Positions 1 to 5,535 of a stretch of DNA of 13,393 bases are shown in pieces (within the stretch, counting starts at the first letter, position 1; each line of letters opens with the position of its first letter). Source of the DNA: G020354085 sp964629975 (GTDB lineage: Bacteria > Pseudomonadota > Gammaproteobacteria > Acidiferrobacterales > Sulfurifustaceae); NCBI GenBank assembly GCA_964629975.1, contig CAZVUN010000086.1:1-13393 (forward strand). The letters run 5' to 3'. Below the pieces are notes generated by a model that was given only the letters and a program-made list of their open reading frames with translations, had not been told where the DNA came from and did not search any database. The position numbers and the translations under genes were made by a program.

Positions 1-425
1 GCGCGCGCCGCGCGCCGGTACCAGCGCTCGAGGGCGATGCGCAGGCGCTCGGGCTCCATGGCCGGCGCCAGCAATACGCCGCGCGCCCGTTCGAGGTCCA
101 CCCGCGCCGTGTCGGTGCGCAGCCGCAGGGTCAGCCACTCGCCCAGCCACGGCAGGCGCGTGCCGTCGGCCAATGGCGTTGGCGCGCGCTCGCCGGCGGT
201 TGCGGCCGCGCGCCAGTGGCGCGCGATCCAGTCGGCGTGCCGGCAGGCGAAGGCGTGCACGACGCAATGAGGGCAGCCGCTCGGGGCGGCGAGGATCACC
301 TCGCCCTGACCGTTGATCTCCACCGCCAGACGGCGGCGGCGTGTGCCCCAGCGGATGCGGTAGCGAATGCGCTGCCCGCCGATGTCGAGCTCGGCGTGCG
401 CGGGCAGCGGTGCGGGGGCGAACAC
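1..425 (-). CDS. YgjP/SprT-like M48-family metallopeptidase, C-terminus beyond the window
   Basis: The N-terminal 141 codons are visible on the minus strand. The protein begins near FAPAPLPAHAELDIGGQRIRYRIR, then RRLAVEINGQGEVILAAPSG and a segment ending ERLRIALERWYRRAAR. This N-terminal beta-rich part followed by a helix with 'LERWYRR' is what I recognise from the YgjP-like (DUF45) zinc metallopeptidases. The HExxH zinc motif of that family would lie past the window edge and cannot be checked. The start is GTG (bases 425-423), sharing one base with the rubredoxin stop codon (TAGTG), so translation is probably coupled to rubredoxin. A run of two Cys (Cys-Pro-His-Cys near residue 52) is unusual but its meaning is unknown. 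Family assignment is fairly likely; cellular role is unknown. Confidence 0.65.
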   Translation of the reverse strand, partial: MFAPAPLPAHAELDIGGQRIRYRIRWGTRRRRLAVEINGQGEVILAAPSGCPHCVVHAFACRHADWIARHWRAAATAGERAPTPLADGTRLPWLGEWLTLRLRTDTARVDLERARGVLLAPAMEPERLRIALERWYRRAAR

Positions 426-589
426 TAGATCTCGATCAGCTCGAAGTCGCTCTTGCCGGCGCCGCACTCCGGGCACTTCCAGTTCTCCGGCACGTCTTCC
501 CAGCGCGTGCCCGGCGCGATGCCTTCCTCCGGTAAGCCCTTGGCCTCGTCGTAGACGAAGCCGCAGATCACACACATGTAGGTCTTCAT
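425..589 (-). CDS. Rubredoxin
   Basis: This is a 54-residue one-electron carrier with a single iron held by four cysteines. Both CxxC knuckles are present: Cys-Val-Ile-Cys-Gly near residues 6-10 and Cys-Pro-Glu-Cys-Gly near 39-43. The fold signatures Tyr-Asp-Glu-Ala and PGTRWEDVPENWKCPECGAGK lie between and around them. Length is that of a normal stand-alone rubredoxin. I chose the ATG at 589 because AGGAG lies 5 bases upstream and the protein then begins MKTYMCVICGFVYD as in its relatives; an in-frame extension to 619 adds a non-conserved Arg-rich tail. It is divergent from hemH, with 107 bp between the start codons, and overlaps the next minus-strand gene by one base. A weak -10-like GAGAAT (bases 623-618) is the only promoter-like element seen. 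In betaproteobacteria rubredoxin is often found near thiD/thiE/hemL, as here. Confidence 0.95.
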   Translation of the reverse strand: MKTYMCVICGFVYDEAKGLPEEGIAPGTRWEDVPENWKCPECGAGKSDFELIEI

Positions 590-638
590 TGCGCTCCTCG
601 ATCGGGATGCGCGCGGCATTCTCCCATGCGTGGCGCGA

Positions 639-667
639 TGGTGAAACGGGGGAGGCCGGCGTACAAT
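639..667 (+). promoter_or_regulatory. Candidate sigma-70 promoter for hemH-thiD-thiE
   Basis: A TACAAT -10 box at 662-667 matches the consensus at five of six positions. The -35 at 17-bp spacing (639-644, TGGTGA) is poor. Transcription would begin near 674, leaving a leader of about 23 nt before the hemH ATG. That leader shows no Shine-Dalgarno sequence. No TPP riboswitch (THI box) elements are seen upstream, although thiamin genes follow. Confidence 0.45.
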
Positions 668-696
668 CGCCCGGCTGCACCTGCTCGCCTGCGCGC

Positions 697-1665
697 ATGT
701 CCAATCGCACTGCCGTCGTGCTGTTCAATCTGGGTGGACCGGATTCCCTCGCGGCGGTGCGCCCGTTTCTCTATAACCTGTTCTCCGACCCGGACATCTT
801 CCGGCTGCCGCTCGGCTTCCTCACGCAGAAACCGTTCGCCTGGCTGATCTCAAAACGGCGCGCACCCGAGGCAGCGCACGGCTATGCCGCGCTCGGCGGG
901 CGCTCGCCGCTGCTTGAAAACACCCAGCGCCAGGCGGCGGCACTGCAGGAGGCGCTGGGCGATGCCTACGCGGTGCGCATCTGCATGCGCTACTGGCTCC
1001 CGCTCACCGCGCAGGTCGTCTCCGAGCTCAAGGCCGAGGGGTTCGCGCGCGTCGTTCTTCTGCCGCTCTATCCGCAGTACTCGATCACCACGACCGGCAG
1101 CTCGTACAACGAGTTTCAGCGCGAGTGCCGGCGCCAGGGCTATGCGCCGGAGGTCACGCTGGTGCGCCAGTGGTACGACCAGCCCGACTACCTCGAGGGC
1201 ATCGTCGCCACCATCCGGGAGGCCGCCGCCGCGCTGCCGCAACCTGAACCGCAGGCGATCGAGCTGCTGTTTTCGGCGCACGGCCTGCCGCAGAAGATCG
1301 TCGACGCCGGCGATCCCTATGAACAGCAGGTGCGCGCGACCTATGCGGCGGTGTGCCAGCGCCTCAACTGGCCGCATACCACGCTCTGCTACCAGAGCCG
1401 GGTGGGGCCCTTGAAGTGGCTGCAGCCGTACACCGAGGACGTGATCGCGCAGAAGGCCGCGGCCGGGGCGCGCCAGCTGCTGGTCTACCCGATTGCCTTC
1501 GTCTCCGATCACGTGGAGACGCAGTACGAGCTCGGCATCGAGTACGCCGAGAAGGCGCACGCGCTCGGCATCCCGACCTACCGCGTGGTGCCGGCGCTCA
1601 ACGATCACCCGCTGCTGATCCGCGCGCTCGCGCGCCTCGTCACCGAGGCACGCGCCCCGGCATGA
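697..1665 (+). CDS. hemH: Ferrochelatase
   Basis: Inserts ferrous iron into protoporphyrin IX, the last step of protoporphyrin-dependent heme synthesis. The 322-residue product has the family features in order: VVLFNLGGPDS near residues 7-17, LGGRSPL near 66-72, RYWLPLT near 98-104, LLPLYPQYSITTTGSS near 121-136, the catalytic SAHGLP (His195) and FVSDHVETQYELGIEYAEKA (Glu274). Both metal-site residues, His195 and Glu274, are present, so it should be active. No Cys-rich iron-sulfur C-terminus is seen. The ATG at 697 begins the conserved region (MSNRTAVVLFNLGG); the open frame extends upstream without conserved sequence and would cross the predicted promoter. No clear ribosome binding site precedes it. 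Its stop overlaps the thiD start by 4 bases (ATGA), so the two are likely cotranslated. Divergent from rubredoxin. Confidence 0.96.
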   Translation: MSNRTAVVLFNLGGPDSLAAVRPFLYNLFSDPDIFRLPLGFLTQKPFAWLISKRRAPEAAHGYAALGGRSPLLENTQRQAAALQEALGDAYAVRICMRYWLPLTAQVVSELKAEGFARVVLLPLYPQYSITTTGSSYNEFQRECRRQGYAPEVTLVRQWYDQPDYLEGIVATIREAAAALPQPEPQAIELLFSAHGLPQKIVDAGDPYEQQVRATYAAVCQRLNWPHTTLCYQSRVGPLKWLQPYTEDVIAQKAAAGARQLLVYPIAFVSDHVETQYELGIEYAEKAHALGIPTYRVVPALNDHPLLIRALARLVTEARAPA

Positions 1666-2477
1666 ACGGCGCGGTCCCCCCGGTGGTGCTGGTGTTCGCC
1701 GGCTCGGACCCGACCGGGGGCGCGGGGCTGGCGGCCGACGTGCTCACGCTCGCCTCGCTCGGCTGCCATCCGGCGCCGGTGGTCACCGCGCTCACCGCGC
1801 AGGACACGAGCGGCATAAAGCAGTTCGAGGTGGTCGACCCCGAGCTCGTGATCGCCCAGGCGCGCGCCGTGCTGGAGGACATGCCGGTGGCGGCGATCAA
1901 GACCGGCATGCTCGGCGCAGCCACCACCGTGGCGGCCATCGAGAGCATCCTGCGCGACTACCCCGCCCTGCCGCTCATCGTCGATCCGGTGCAGGCCTCG
2001 GATCGGGGCGATGCGCTGAGCGAAGAGCCGCTTGAGGAGGCGCTGCGCGCGCTGCTCATTCCGCGCGCGCTGCTCGTGACCCCCAACAGCCTCGAGGCGC
2101 GCGCGCTCGCGCCGAGCGCCGACACGCTCGATGCCTGCGCCCAGGACCTGCTGTCGCTCGGCGCGCAGTACGTGCTCATCACCGGCACGCACGAACCGAC
2201 CCCCAAGGTCGAGAACCGGCTGTACGGCAACCGCCGCCTGCTCGACACCTTCCTCTTCGAGCGCCTGCCCGGCAGCTATCACGGCAGCGGCTGCACGCTC
2301 GCGGCGGCGTGCGCGGCGGTGCTGGCGCACGGGCTCGAGCCGGTCAATGCCATCACCCAGGCGCTGCACTTCACGCACGACTGCCTGCGCCATGCCTATC
2401 GCCTCGGCATGGGCCAGCTCCTTCCCGACCGCCTGTACTGGGGTCGGCGCCTGCCTGCGCCCAAGCCCCATGCCTGA
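1662..2477 (+). CDS. thiD: Hydroxymethylpyrimidine/phosphomethylpyrimidine kinase
   Basis: Phosphorylates HMP and HMP-phosphate to HMP-pyrophosphate, the pyrimidine half of thiamin. The 271-residue product has the ribokinase-like ThiD signatures: VFAGSDPTGGAGLAADVLTL near residues 11-30, TALTAQDT near 42-49, IKTGMLG near 79-85, DPVQASDRGDALSEE near 108-122, VTPNSLEA near 139-146 and HGSGCTLAAA near 207-216, with Cys211 in the anion-hole/active-site loop. The start ATG overlaps the hemH stop by 4 bases. The stop overlaps thiE by 8 bases. It probably has no promoter of its own and is transcribed from the hemH promoter. The open frame extends far upstream inside hemH, but that part is a shadow. 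No fusion to ThiE or to another domain is present. Confidence 0.95.
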   Translation: MNGAVPPVVLVFAGSDPTGGAGLAADVLTLASLGCHPAPVVTALTAQDTSGIKQFEVVDPELVIAQARAVLEDMPVAAIKTGMLGAATTVAAIESILRDYPALPLIVDPVQASDRGDALSEEPLEEALRALLIPRALLVTPNSLEARALAPSADTLDACAQDLLSLGAQYVLITGTHEPTPKVENRLYGNRRLLDTFLFERLPGSYHGSGCTLAAACAAVLAHGLEPVNAITQALHFTHDCLRHAYRLGMGQLLPDRLYWGRRLPAPKPHA

Positions 2478-3102
2478 CCGGCCCGGCGTGCGCGGCGTGT
2501 ACGCCATCGCCGACACGCACATCCTGAGCGAGGCGCAGCTGCTGGAGGCGGTCGCACAGGCGATCGCGGGCGGTGCCGCCCTCATCCAGTATCGCGACAA
2601 GGCGCCTGATCCCGTGCGCCGTGCGCGCGAGGCGCGCGCCTTGCAGGCGCTGTGTCGCGCGCACGGCGTGCCGCTCCTCATCAACGACGACGTGGCGCTC
2701 GCGGCCGAGATCGGCGCCGCGGGTGTGCACCTCGGGCGCGAGGACGCGCCGATCGAGGCCGCACGCCGGGCGCTCGGGCCCACGCGCCTGATCGGCGTGT
2801 CGTGCTACAACGCGCTCGCGCGCGCGCTCGCCGCGCAGGCGCAGGGCGCCGACTACGTGGCGTTCGGCAGCTTCTTTCCCTCACCCACCAAGCCGCAGGC
2901 GGTGCGAGCCGAGGCTGCGCTGCTGCGCACGGCGCGCGCGCAGTTGCGCGTGCCGATTGTTGCCATCGGCGGCATCACGCCGGACAATGGCGCCGCGCTG
3001 CTCAGCGCCGGCGCCGATGCCCTCGCCGTGATCTCCGGGATCTTTCAGGCGCCCGACATCCGCGCCGCGACCGCGCGCTACGTCGCGCTGTTTGCCGGCT
3101 AG
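2470..3102 (+). CDS. thiE: Thiamine-phosphate synthase
   Basis: Joins HMP-pyrophosphate and thiazole phosphate to give thiamin phosphate. The 210-residue TIM-barrel protein shows the family motifs: VYAIADTHIL near residues 10-19, IQYRDKAPD near 39-47, PLLINDDVALA near 68-78 (pyrophosphate/Mg site), GVHLGREDAP near 85-94, DYVAFGSFFPSPTKP near 128-142, VAIGGITPDN near 164-173 and ADALAVISGIF near 182-192. The start at 2470 lies inside the end of thiD (8-base overlap), consistent with coupled translation and a single unit with thiD. The stop is followed by 79 bp with an inverted-repeat element before hemL. Thiazole-synthesis genes (thiG, thiS, thiO) are not in the window. Confidence 0.95.
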   Translation: MPDRPGVRGVYAIADTHILSEAQLLEAVAQAIAGGAALIQYRDKAPDPVRRAREARALQALCRAHGVPLLINDDVALAAEIGAAGVHLGREDAPIEAARRALGPTRLIGVSCYNALARALAAQAQGADYVAFGSFFPSPTKPQAVRAEAALLRTARAQLRVPIVAIGGITPDNGAALLSAGADALAVISGIFQAPDIRAATARYVALFAG

Positions 3103-3141
3103 GTTGCGGTAAGTCTTGCGGACCCCACGTCGTTCCGCAAC
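3103..3141 (+). repeat. Repeated TTGCGG arms with a shared inverted partner upstream of hemL
   Basis: TTGCGG occurs twice in direct orientation (3104-3109 and 3116-3121, 12 bases apart). Its reverse complement CCGCAA lies at 3135-3140. The second copy extends to a 7-bp stem (TTGCGGA 3116-3122 with TCCGCAA 3134-3140, 11-nt loop). The first can form a competing 7-bp stem (GTTGCGG 3103-3109 with CCGCAAC 3135-3141). No T-run follows, so it is not a standard terminator. It may be a protein-binding site or an RNA switch for hemL; no -35/-10 pair is obvious in this gap. Confidence 0.4.
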
Positions 3142-3181
3142 GCACACAACAGACCACATCAGCATCGCTCGGAACAAGACC

Positions 3182-4477
3182 ATGAGCTACTCGACCAGGA
3201 ACTCGCACGATCAATTCGCCCGCGCCCGTCAGTCGATCGCCGGCGGCGTCAACTCCGCGGTGCGCGCCTTCAAACAGGTCGGCGGCGAGCCGGTGTTCTT
3301 CGCGCGCGGCCAGGGCGCCTACCTCTATGACGTCGACGGCAACCGCTACATCGACTACGTCGGCTCCTGGGGCCCGGCGATCCTCGGGCACGCGCACCCA
3401 GCGGTGGTCAAGGCGGTTTGCGACACCGCCGCCACCGGCATGAGCTACGGCGCCCCGACGGTGATCGAGACCGAGATGGCGGAGCTCCTGAAGCAGCTCA
3501 TACCCTCGCTCGAGAAGGTACGCATGGTCAGCTCCGGCACCGAGGCCACGATGAGCGCCATCCGCCTGGCGCGCGGCTTCACCGGGCGCGACAAGATCGT
3601 GAAGTTCGAGGGCTGCTACCACGGCTCGGGGGATTCGCTGCTGGTGAAGGCCGGTTCGAGTGCGCTCACGCTCGGCGTGCCGTCCTCGCCCGGCGTGCCG
3701 GCGGCGCTCGCCGCGCTCACCCTCACGCTCGACTACAACGACAGCGCGCAGGTGAAGGACGTCTTCGCCCGGATCGGCCAGGAGATCGCCTGCGTGATCG
3801 TCGAACCGGTGGCCGGCAACATGAACTGCATCGCGCCGCTGCCGGGCTTCCTCGAGACGCTGCGCGAACAGTGCACGCGGCACGGGGCGCTGCTCATCTT
3901 CGATGAGGTCATGACCGGTTTTCGCGTCGGTCTGGGCGGGGTGCAGGGACGCTACGGCGTCAAGCCCGACCTCACCACCCTCGGCAAGGTGGTCGGCGGC
4001 GGCATGCCGGTCGGCGCCTTCGGCGGGGCTGCCCACATCATGGACCGCATCACGCCCGATGGCCCGATCTTTCACGCCGGCACCCTCTCCGGCAATCCGG
4101 TCGCCATGGCCGCGGGGCTCGCGACGTTGCGCGAATGCATGCAGCCCGGCTTCTATGCGGCGCTCGAGAACAAGGCGCGCGCGCTGATGGACGGATTCGC
4201 CGCGCGCGCCCGGGCCGCCGGCATTCCGCTCGCGACGGTCGCGGTCGGTGGCATGTTCGGCTTCTTCTTCACCGACGCTGCGCGCGTGACGAGCTACAAG
4301 CAGGCCACCGCCTGCGACATCGAGCGCTTCAAGAGATTCTTCCACGGCATGCTGGCCGAGGGCGTGTACCTCGCGCCGAGCGCATACGAGGCTGGGTTCG
4401 TGTCGGCCGCCCACAGCGATGCCGACATTGCTGCCTCCGTCGATGCGGCGGGCCGGGTGTTTGCGCGGCTGAAGTAG
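3182..4477 (+). CDS. hemL: Glutamate-1-semialdehyde 2,1-aminomutase
   Basis: PLP enzyme that converts glutamate-1-semialdehyde into 5-aminolevulinate, the second committed step of the C5 heme route. The 431-residue length is normal. Seen in order: FARARQSIAGGVNSAVRAF near residues 12-30, SWGPAILGHAHP near 62-73, VSSGTEATMSAIRLAR near 116-131 (phosphate-binding region), FEGCYHGSGDSLLV near 142-155, LLIFDEVMTGFRVG near 237-250 with the PLP-ring Asp241, TTLGKVVGGGMPVGAFGG near 265-282 with the Schiff-base Lys269, and HAGTLSGNPVAMAAG near 298-312. The ATG at 3182 begins MSYSTRNSHDQF; an upstream TTG at 3116 would add a non-conserved stretch and overlap the repeat element. The ribosome binding site is weak (GGAAC about 10 bases upstream). 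Same strand as hemH-thiD-thiE, 79 bp after thiE, possibly also separately transcribed. Confidence 0.97.
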   Translation: MSYSTRNSHDQFARARQSIAGGVNSAVRAFKQVGGEPVFFARGQGAYLYDVDGNRYIDYVGSWGPAILGHAHPAVVKAVCDTAATGMSYGAPTVIETEMAELLKQLIPSLEKVRMVSSGTEATMSAIRLARGFTGRDKIVKFEGCYHGSGDSLLVKAGSSALTLGVPSSPGVPAALAALTLTLDYNDSAQVKDVFARIGQEIACVIVEPVAGNMNCIAPLPGFLETLREQCTRHGALLIFDEVMTGFRVGLGGVQGRYGVKPDLTTLGKVVGGGMPVGAFGGAAHIMDRITPDGPIFHAGTLSGNPVAMAAGLATLRECMQPGFYAALENKARALMDGFAARARAAGIPLATVAVGGMFGFFFTDAARVTSYKQATACDIERFKRFFHGMLAEGVYLAPSAYEAGFVSAAHSDADIAASVDAAGRVFARLK

Positions 4478-4481
4478 CGGG

Positions 4482-4588
4482 GGCAGGCGCGCTCGCTAGC
4501 GCGCGCAGCGAGAGCCTTTCTGCCACGGCAAGTACCATGCCGGGCGCAGCGGAAGCTTGGCAACGGCAGAGGGCCGGGGCAGGCCAAG
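4482..4588. repeat. Cluster of inverted and direct repeats after hemL
   Basis: Three hairpin-forming segments follow one another. First, CTCGCT 4492-4497 with AGCGAG 4507-4512, inside an outer GGCAG 4482-4486 / CTGCC 4520-4524. Second, CGGCA 4526-4530 with TGCCG 4538-4542. Third, CTTGGC 4556-4561 with GCCAAG 4583-4588. The 8-mer GCGAGAGC occurs at 4508-4515 and again at 4592-4599. The first hairpin is followed by CCTTTC and might weakly terminate hemL, but it lacks a real T-run. The density of structure suggests a non-coding, possibly interspersed repeat; this is an inference. Confidence 0.4.
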
Positions 4589-4924
4589 ACTGCGAGAGCA
4601 ACGCCTCGGGCGCGACTGCCTGTTTTGGTTTCCTTTGATCGGTGTCCTGGGGTAGCGGGCGCCCGTTTCGACGGCGCCCGCCGCGGTGACGGCGTCCTCG
4701 AAATCCGGCCATTTGCGAGCCCGTGCGTGCTTTCGCGTCTTCTCCGTCACCGGCGTGGCGGTCGCTCGATCGAGCAACGTGCCAACCGCCGCTGGTGCCG
4801 CGCGCCGCTGTGGATCGCGCAGTATGCTCGCGTACTCGCCCGGGCCGATGTCGCCGCGCTGATAGCGGTCATCGAGCGCAAACTGCGCCGCTGCCATGCG
4901 CTCGAACTGCGTGCGCTCCGCCAC
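4496..4924 (-). other. Doubtful or decayed minus-strand reading frame
   Basis: This 142-codon frame (GTG at 4924, alternative ATG at 4897) fills much of the 544-bp stretch without a confirmed gene between hemL and the next minus-strand gene. Its first part reads plausibly as protein (VAERTQFERMAAAQFALDDR, then YQRGDIGPGEYASILRDP), helical and charged. The second half is Arg/Ser/Pro-rich with no recognisable pattern and runs through the hairpin cluster after hemL. No good ribosome binding site precedes either start. A strong terminator lies just upstream on the same strand. It could be a remnant of a gene whose end was overwritten by a repeat, or chance. I do not recognise a family. Confidence 0.2.
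4655..4681. repeat. Perfect 9-bp inverted repeat
   Basis: GCGGGCGCC (4655-4663) and GGCGCCCGC (4673-4681) are exact inverse complements around a 9-base loop. The hairpin is very stable, but neither side is followed by a T-run, so it is not a classical terminator. It sits between the hemL-proximal hairpin cluster and the faded minus-strand frame. Function unknown. Confidence 0.5.
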
Positions 4925-4961
4925 ACGCTGCTTGAGCTGCTGCGCGCGCCCTTGCGCCCAA

Positions 4962-4991
4962 ATAAAAAGGCCGGGTTCATCGCCCGGCCTT
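4962..4991 (-). terminator. Rho-independent terminator of the small minus-strand gene
   Basis: On the minus strand, AAGGCCGGG (4991-4983), a 7-base loop, CCCGGCCTT (4975-4967), then TTTATT. The 9-bp stem is perfect. It lies 31 bases past the stop codon of the 78-residue protein gene. Confidence 0.88.
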
Positions 4992-5021
4992 CCCGCGTGC
5001 ACCCCGCACACTTGTTCGGTC

Positions 5022-5258
5022 TTAGCTGACGAGGATGTTCTCCGCGGCGAAGCGCACCGTCGCCACCTGCGGACGCACCACCTCGTCGGACAGCGCGATG
5101 TCGACCCCGATGATCGCCACCACGTCGGTGTGATCGCGCACACCCGGCAGTTCTTCGCGCAGGTAGGTGTAGTGCGTTTCGTTCATGTACACCACGTTCG
5201 GGCGCGCACCGTTGTGCTGCGCGTAGGTATTCACCAGATTGACGATGTGGCTCAACAT
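5022..5258 (-). CDS. Small protein of unknown function, likely sigma-54-controlled
   Basis: A 78-residue protein starting MLSHIVNLVNTYAQHNGARP and ending VRPQVATVRFAAENILVS. I do not recognise its family. It has no signal peptide, membrane helix or cysteine. The composition suggests a compact soluble domain: an N-terminal helix (about residues 1-16), a short strand (NVVYMN, 21-26), a helix (ETHYTYLREEL, 27-37), then strands around VVAIIGVDIALS (46-57) and VATVRFAAEN (65-74). The ATG at 5258 has AGGAG 8 bases upstream. An in-frame start at 5339 would precede the predicted transcription start and is rejected. The gene stands alone: its own sigma-54-type promoter upstream, a terminator downstream, and cytochrome c4 as the upstream same-strand neighbour with its own terminator. 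The control region implies that an enhancer-binding activator turns it on under one specific condition, not identifiable here. Confidence 0.8.
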   Translation of the reverse strand: MLSHIVNLVNTYAQHNGARPNVVYMNETHYTYLREELPGVRDHTDVVAIIGVDIALSDEVVRPQVATVRFAAENILVS

Positions 5259-5283
5259 GCTCGTGACTCCTGCTGCTTTGCTT

Positions 5284-5316
5284 CCGGACTTTCCGGGCCC
5301 CCGCGGCTTTTGCCGC
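5284..5316 (-). promoter_or_regulatory. Two small hairpins in the 5' leader of the small gene
   Basis: Within the predicted 66-nt leader the minus strand can form GCGGC-AAAA-GCCGC (5316-5303) and CCGGA-AAG-TCCGG (5296-5284). They lie between the predicted start of transcription (about 5324) and the ribosome binding site. They could affect mRNA stability or translation; this is an inference. Confidence 0.4.
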
Positions 5317-5334
5317 TCTTGCGCTATGGGTAGG

Positions 5335-5351
5335 AGCAACAGCTATGCCAA
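5335..5351 (-). promoter_or_regulatory. Sigma-54 (RpoN) -24/-12 promoter
   Basis: The minus strand reads TTGGCAT-AGCTG-TTGCT. This has the invariant GG (5349-5348) and GC (5337-5336) exactly 12 bases apart, and matches the consensus TGGCAC-N5-TTGCA/T at all but one of the defining positions. Transcription would begin near 5324 (a G), giving a 66-nt leader to the 78-residue protein gene. No competing sigma-70 promoter is evident in the same stretch. Confidence 0.8.
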
Positions 5352-5366
5352 GTCACTGTGCGGAGA

Positions 5367-5379
5367 TAACGCTATGATT
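5367..5379 (-). promoter_or_regulatory. Candidate IHF binding site
   Basis: The minus strand reads AATCATAGCGTTA, which fits the IHF consensus WATCAANNNNTTR with one mismatch. It centres about 50 bp upstream of the predicted sigma-54 start, the usual place for the IHF bend in such promoters. Confidence 0.5.
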
Positions 5380-5424
5380 TCATGGCGGAAAGTGCTTGGG
5401 CCGGCAGGTGGGACGGGTGCCGAG

Positions 5425-5432
5425 TGACGTCA
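5425..5432. promoter_or_regulatory. Palindrome that may be an upstream activator site
   Basis: TGACGTCA is a perfect 8-bp palindrome about 105 bp upstream of the predicted sigma-54 start, within the usual range for enhancer-binding proteins. The cognate activator cannot be named. A second imperfect dyad, ATGA-TT-TCAT, lies at 5374-5383 and overlaps the IHF-like site. Confidence 0.3.
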
Positions 5433-5478
5433 TGCGCAGGCCGTTACGCGCGCGGCGAACGGATTGCGGCAGGGGCCG

Positions 5479-5511
5479 AAAACGCCCGGGCCCGCACAGG
5501 GCGGGCCCGGG
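5479..5511 (-). terminator. Rho-independent terminator of cytochrome c4
   Basis: On the minus strand CCCGGGCCCGC (5511-5501), a 5-base loop, GCGGGCCCGGG (5495-5485), then CG and TTTT. The 11-bp GC stem is perfect. It begins 24 bases after the cytochrome stop codon. Confidence 0.8.
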
Positions 5512-5535
5512 AACAGAGCGAAGCGAGGTGCGGGG

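Noticed and set aside
590..696. TPP riboswitch upstream of the thiamin-containing unit
   Set aside because: No THI-box core sequences are present in the 107-bp gap.
367..696. N-terminal extension of ferrochelatase
   Set aside because: The extra 110 codons overlap rubredoxin antisense and the predicted hemH promoter; conserved sequence starts at the ATG at 697.
3002..4414. Long minus-strand open frame (470 codons) opposite hemL
   Set aside because: Antisense shadow of hemL; composition is His/Arg/Ala/Glu-rich and no motif is seen.
5259..5339. Upstream start at 5339 for the small minus-strand protein
   Set aside because: It lies upstream of the predicted sigma-54 start of transcription (about 5324), and the added residues are a low-complexity Pro/Gly/Lys stretch; the ATG at 5258 has a good ribosome binding site.
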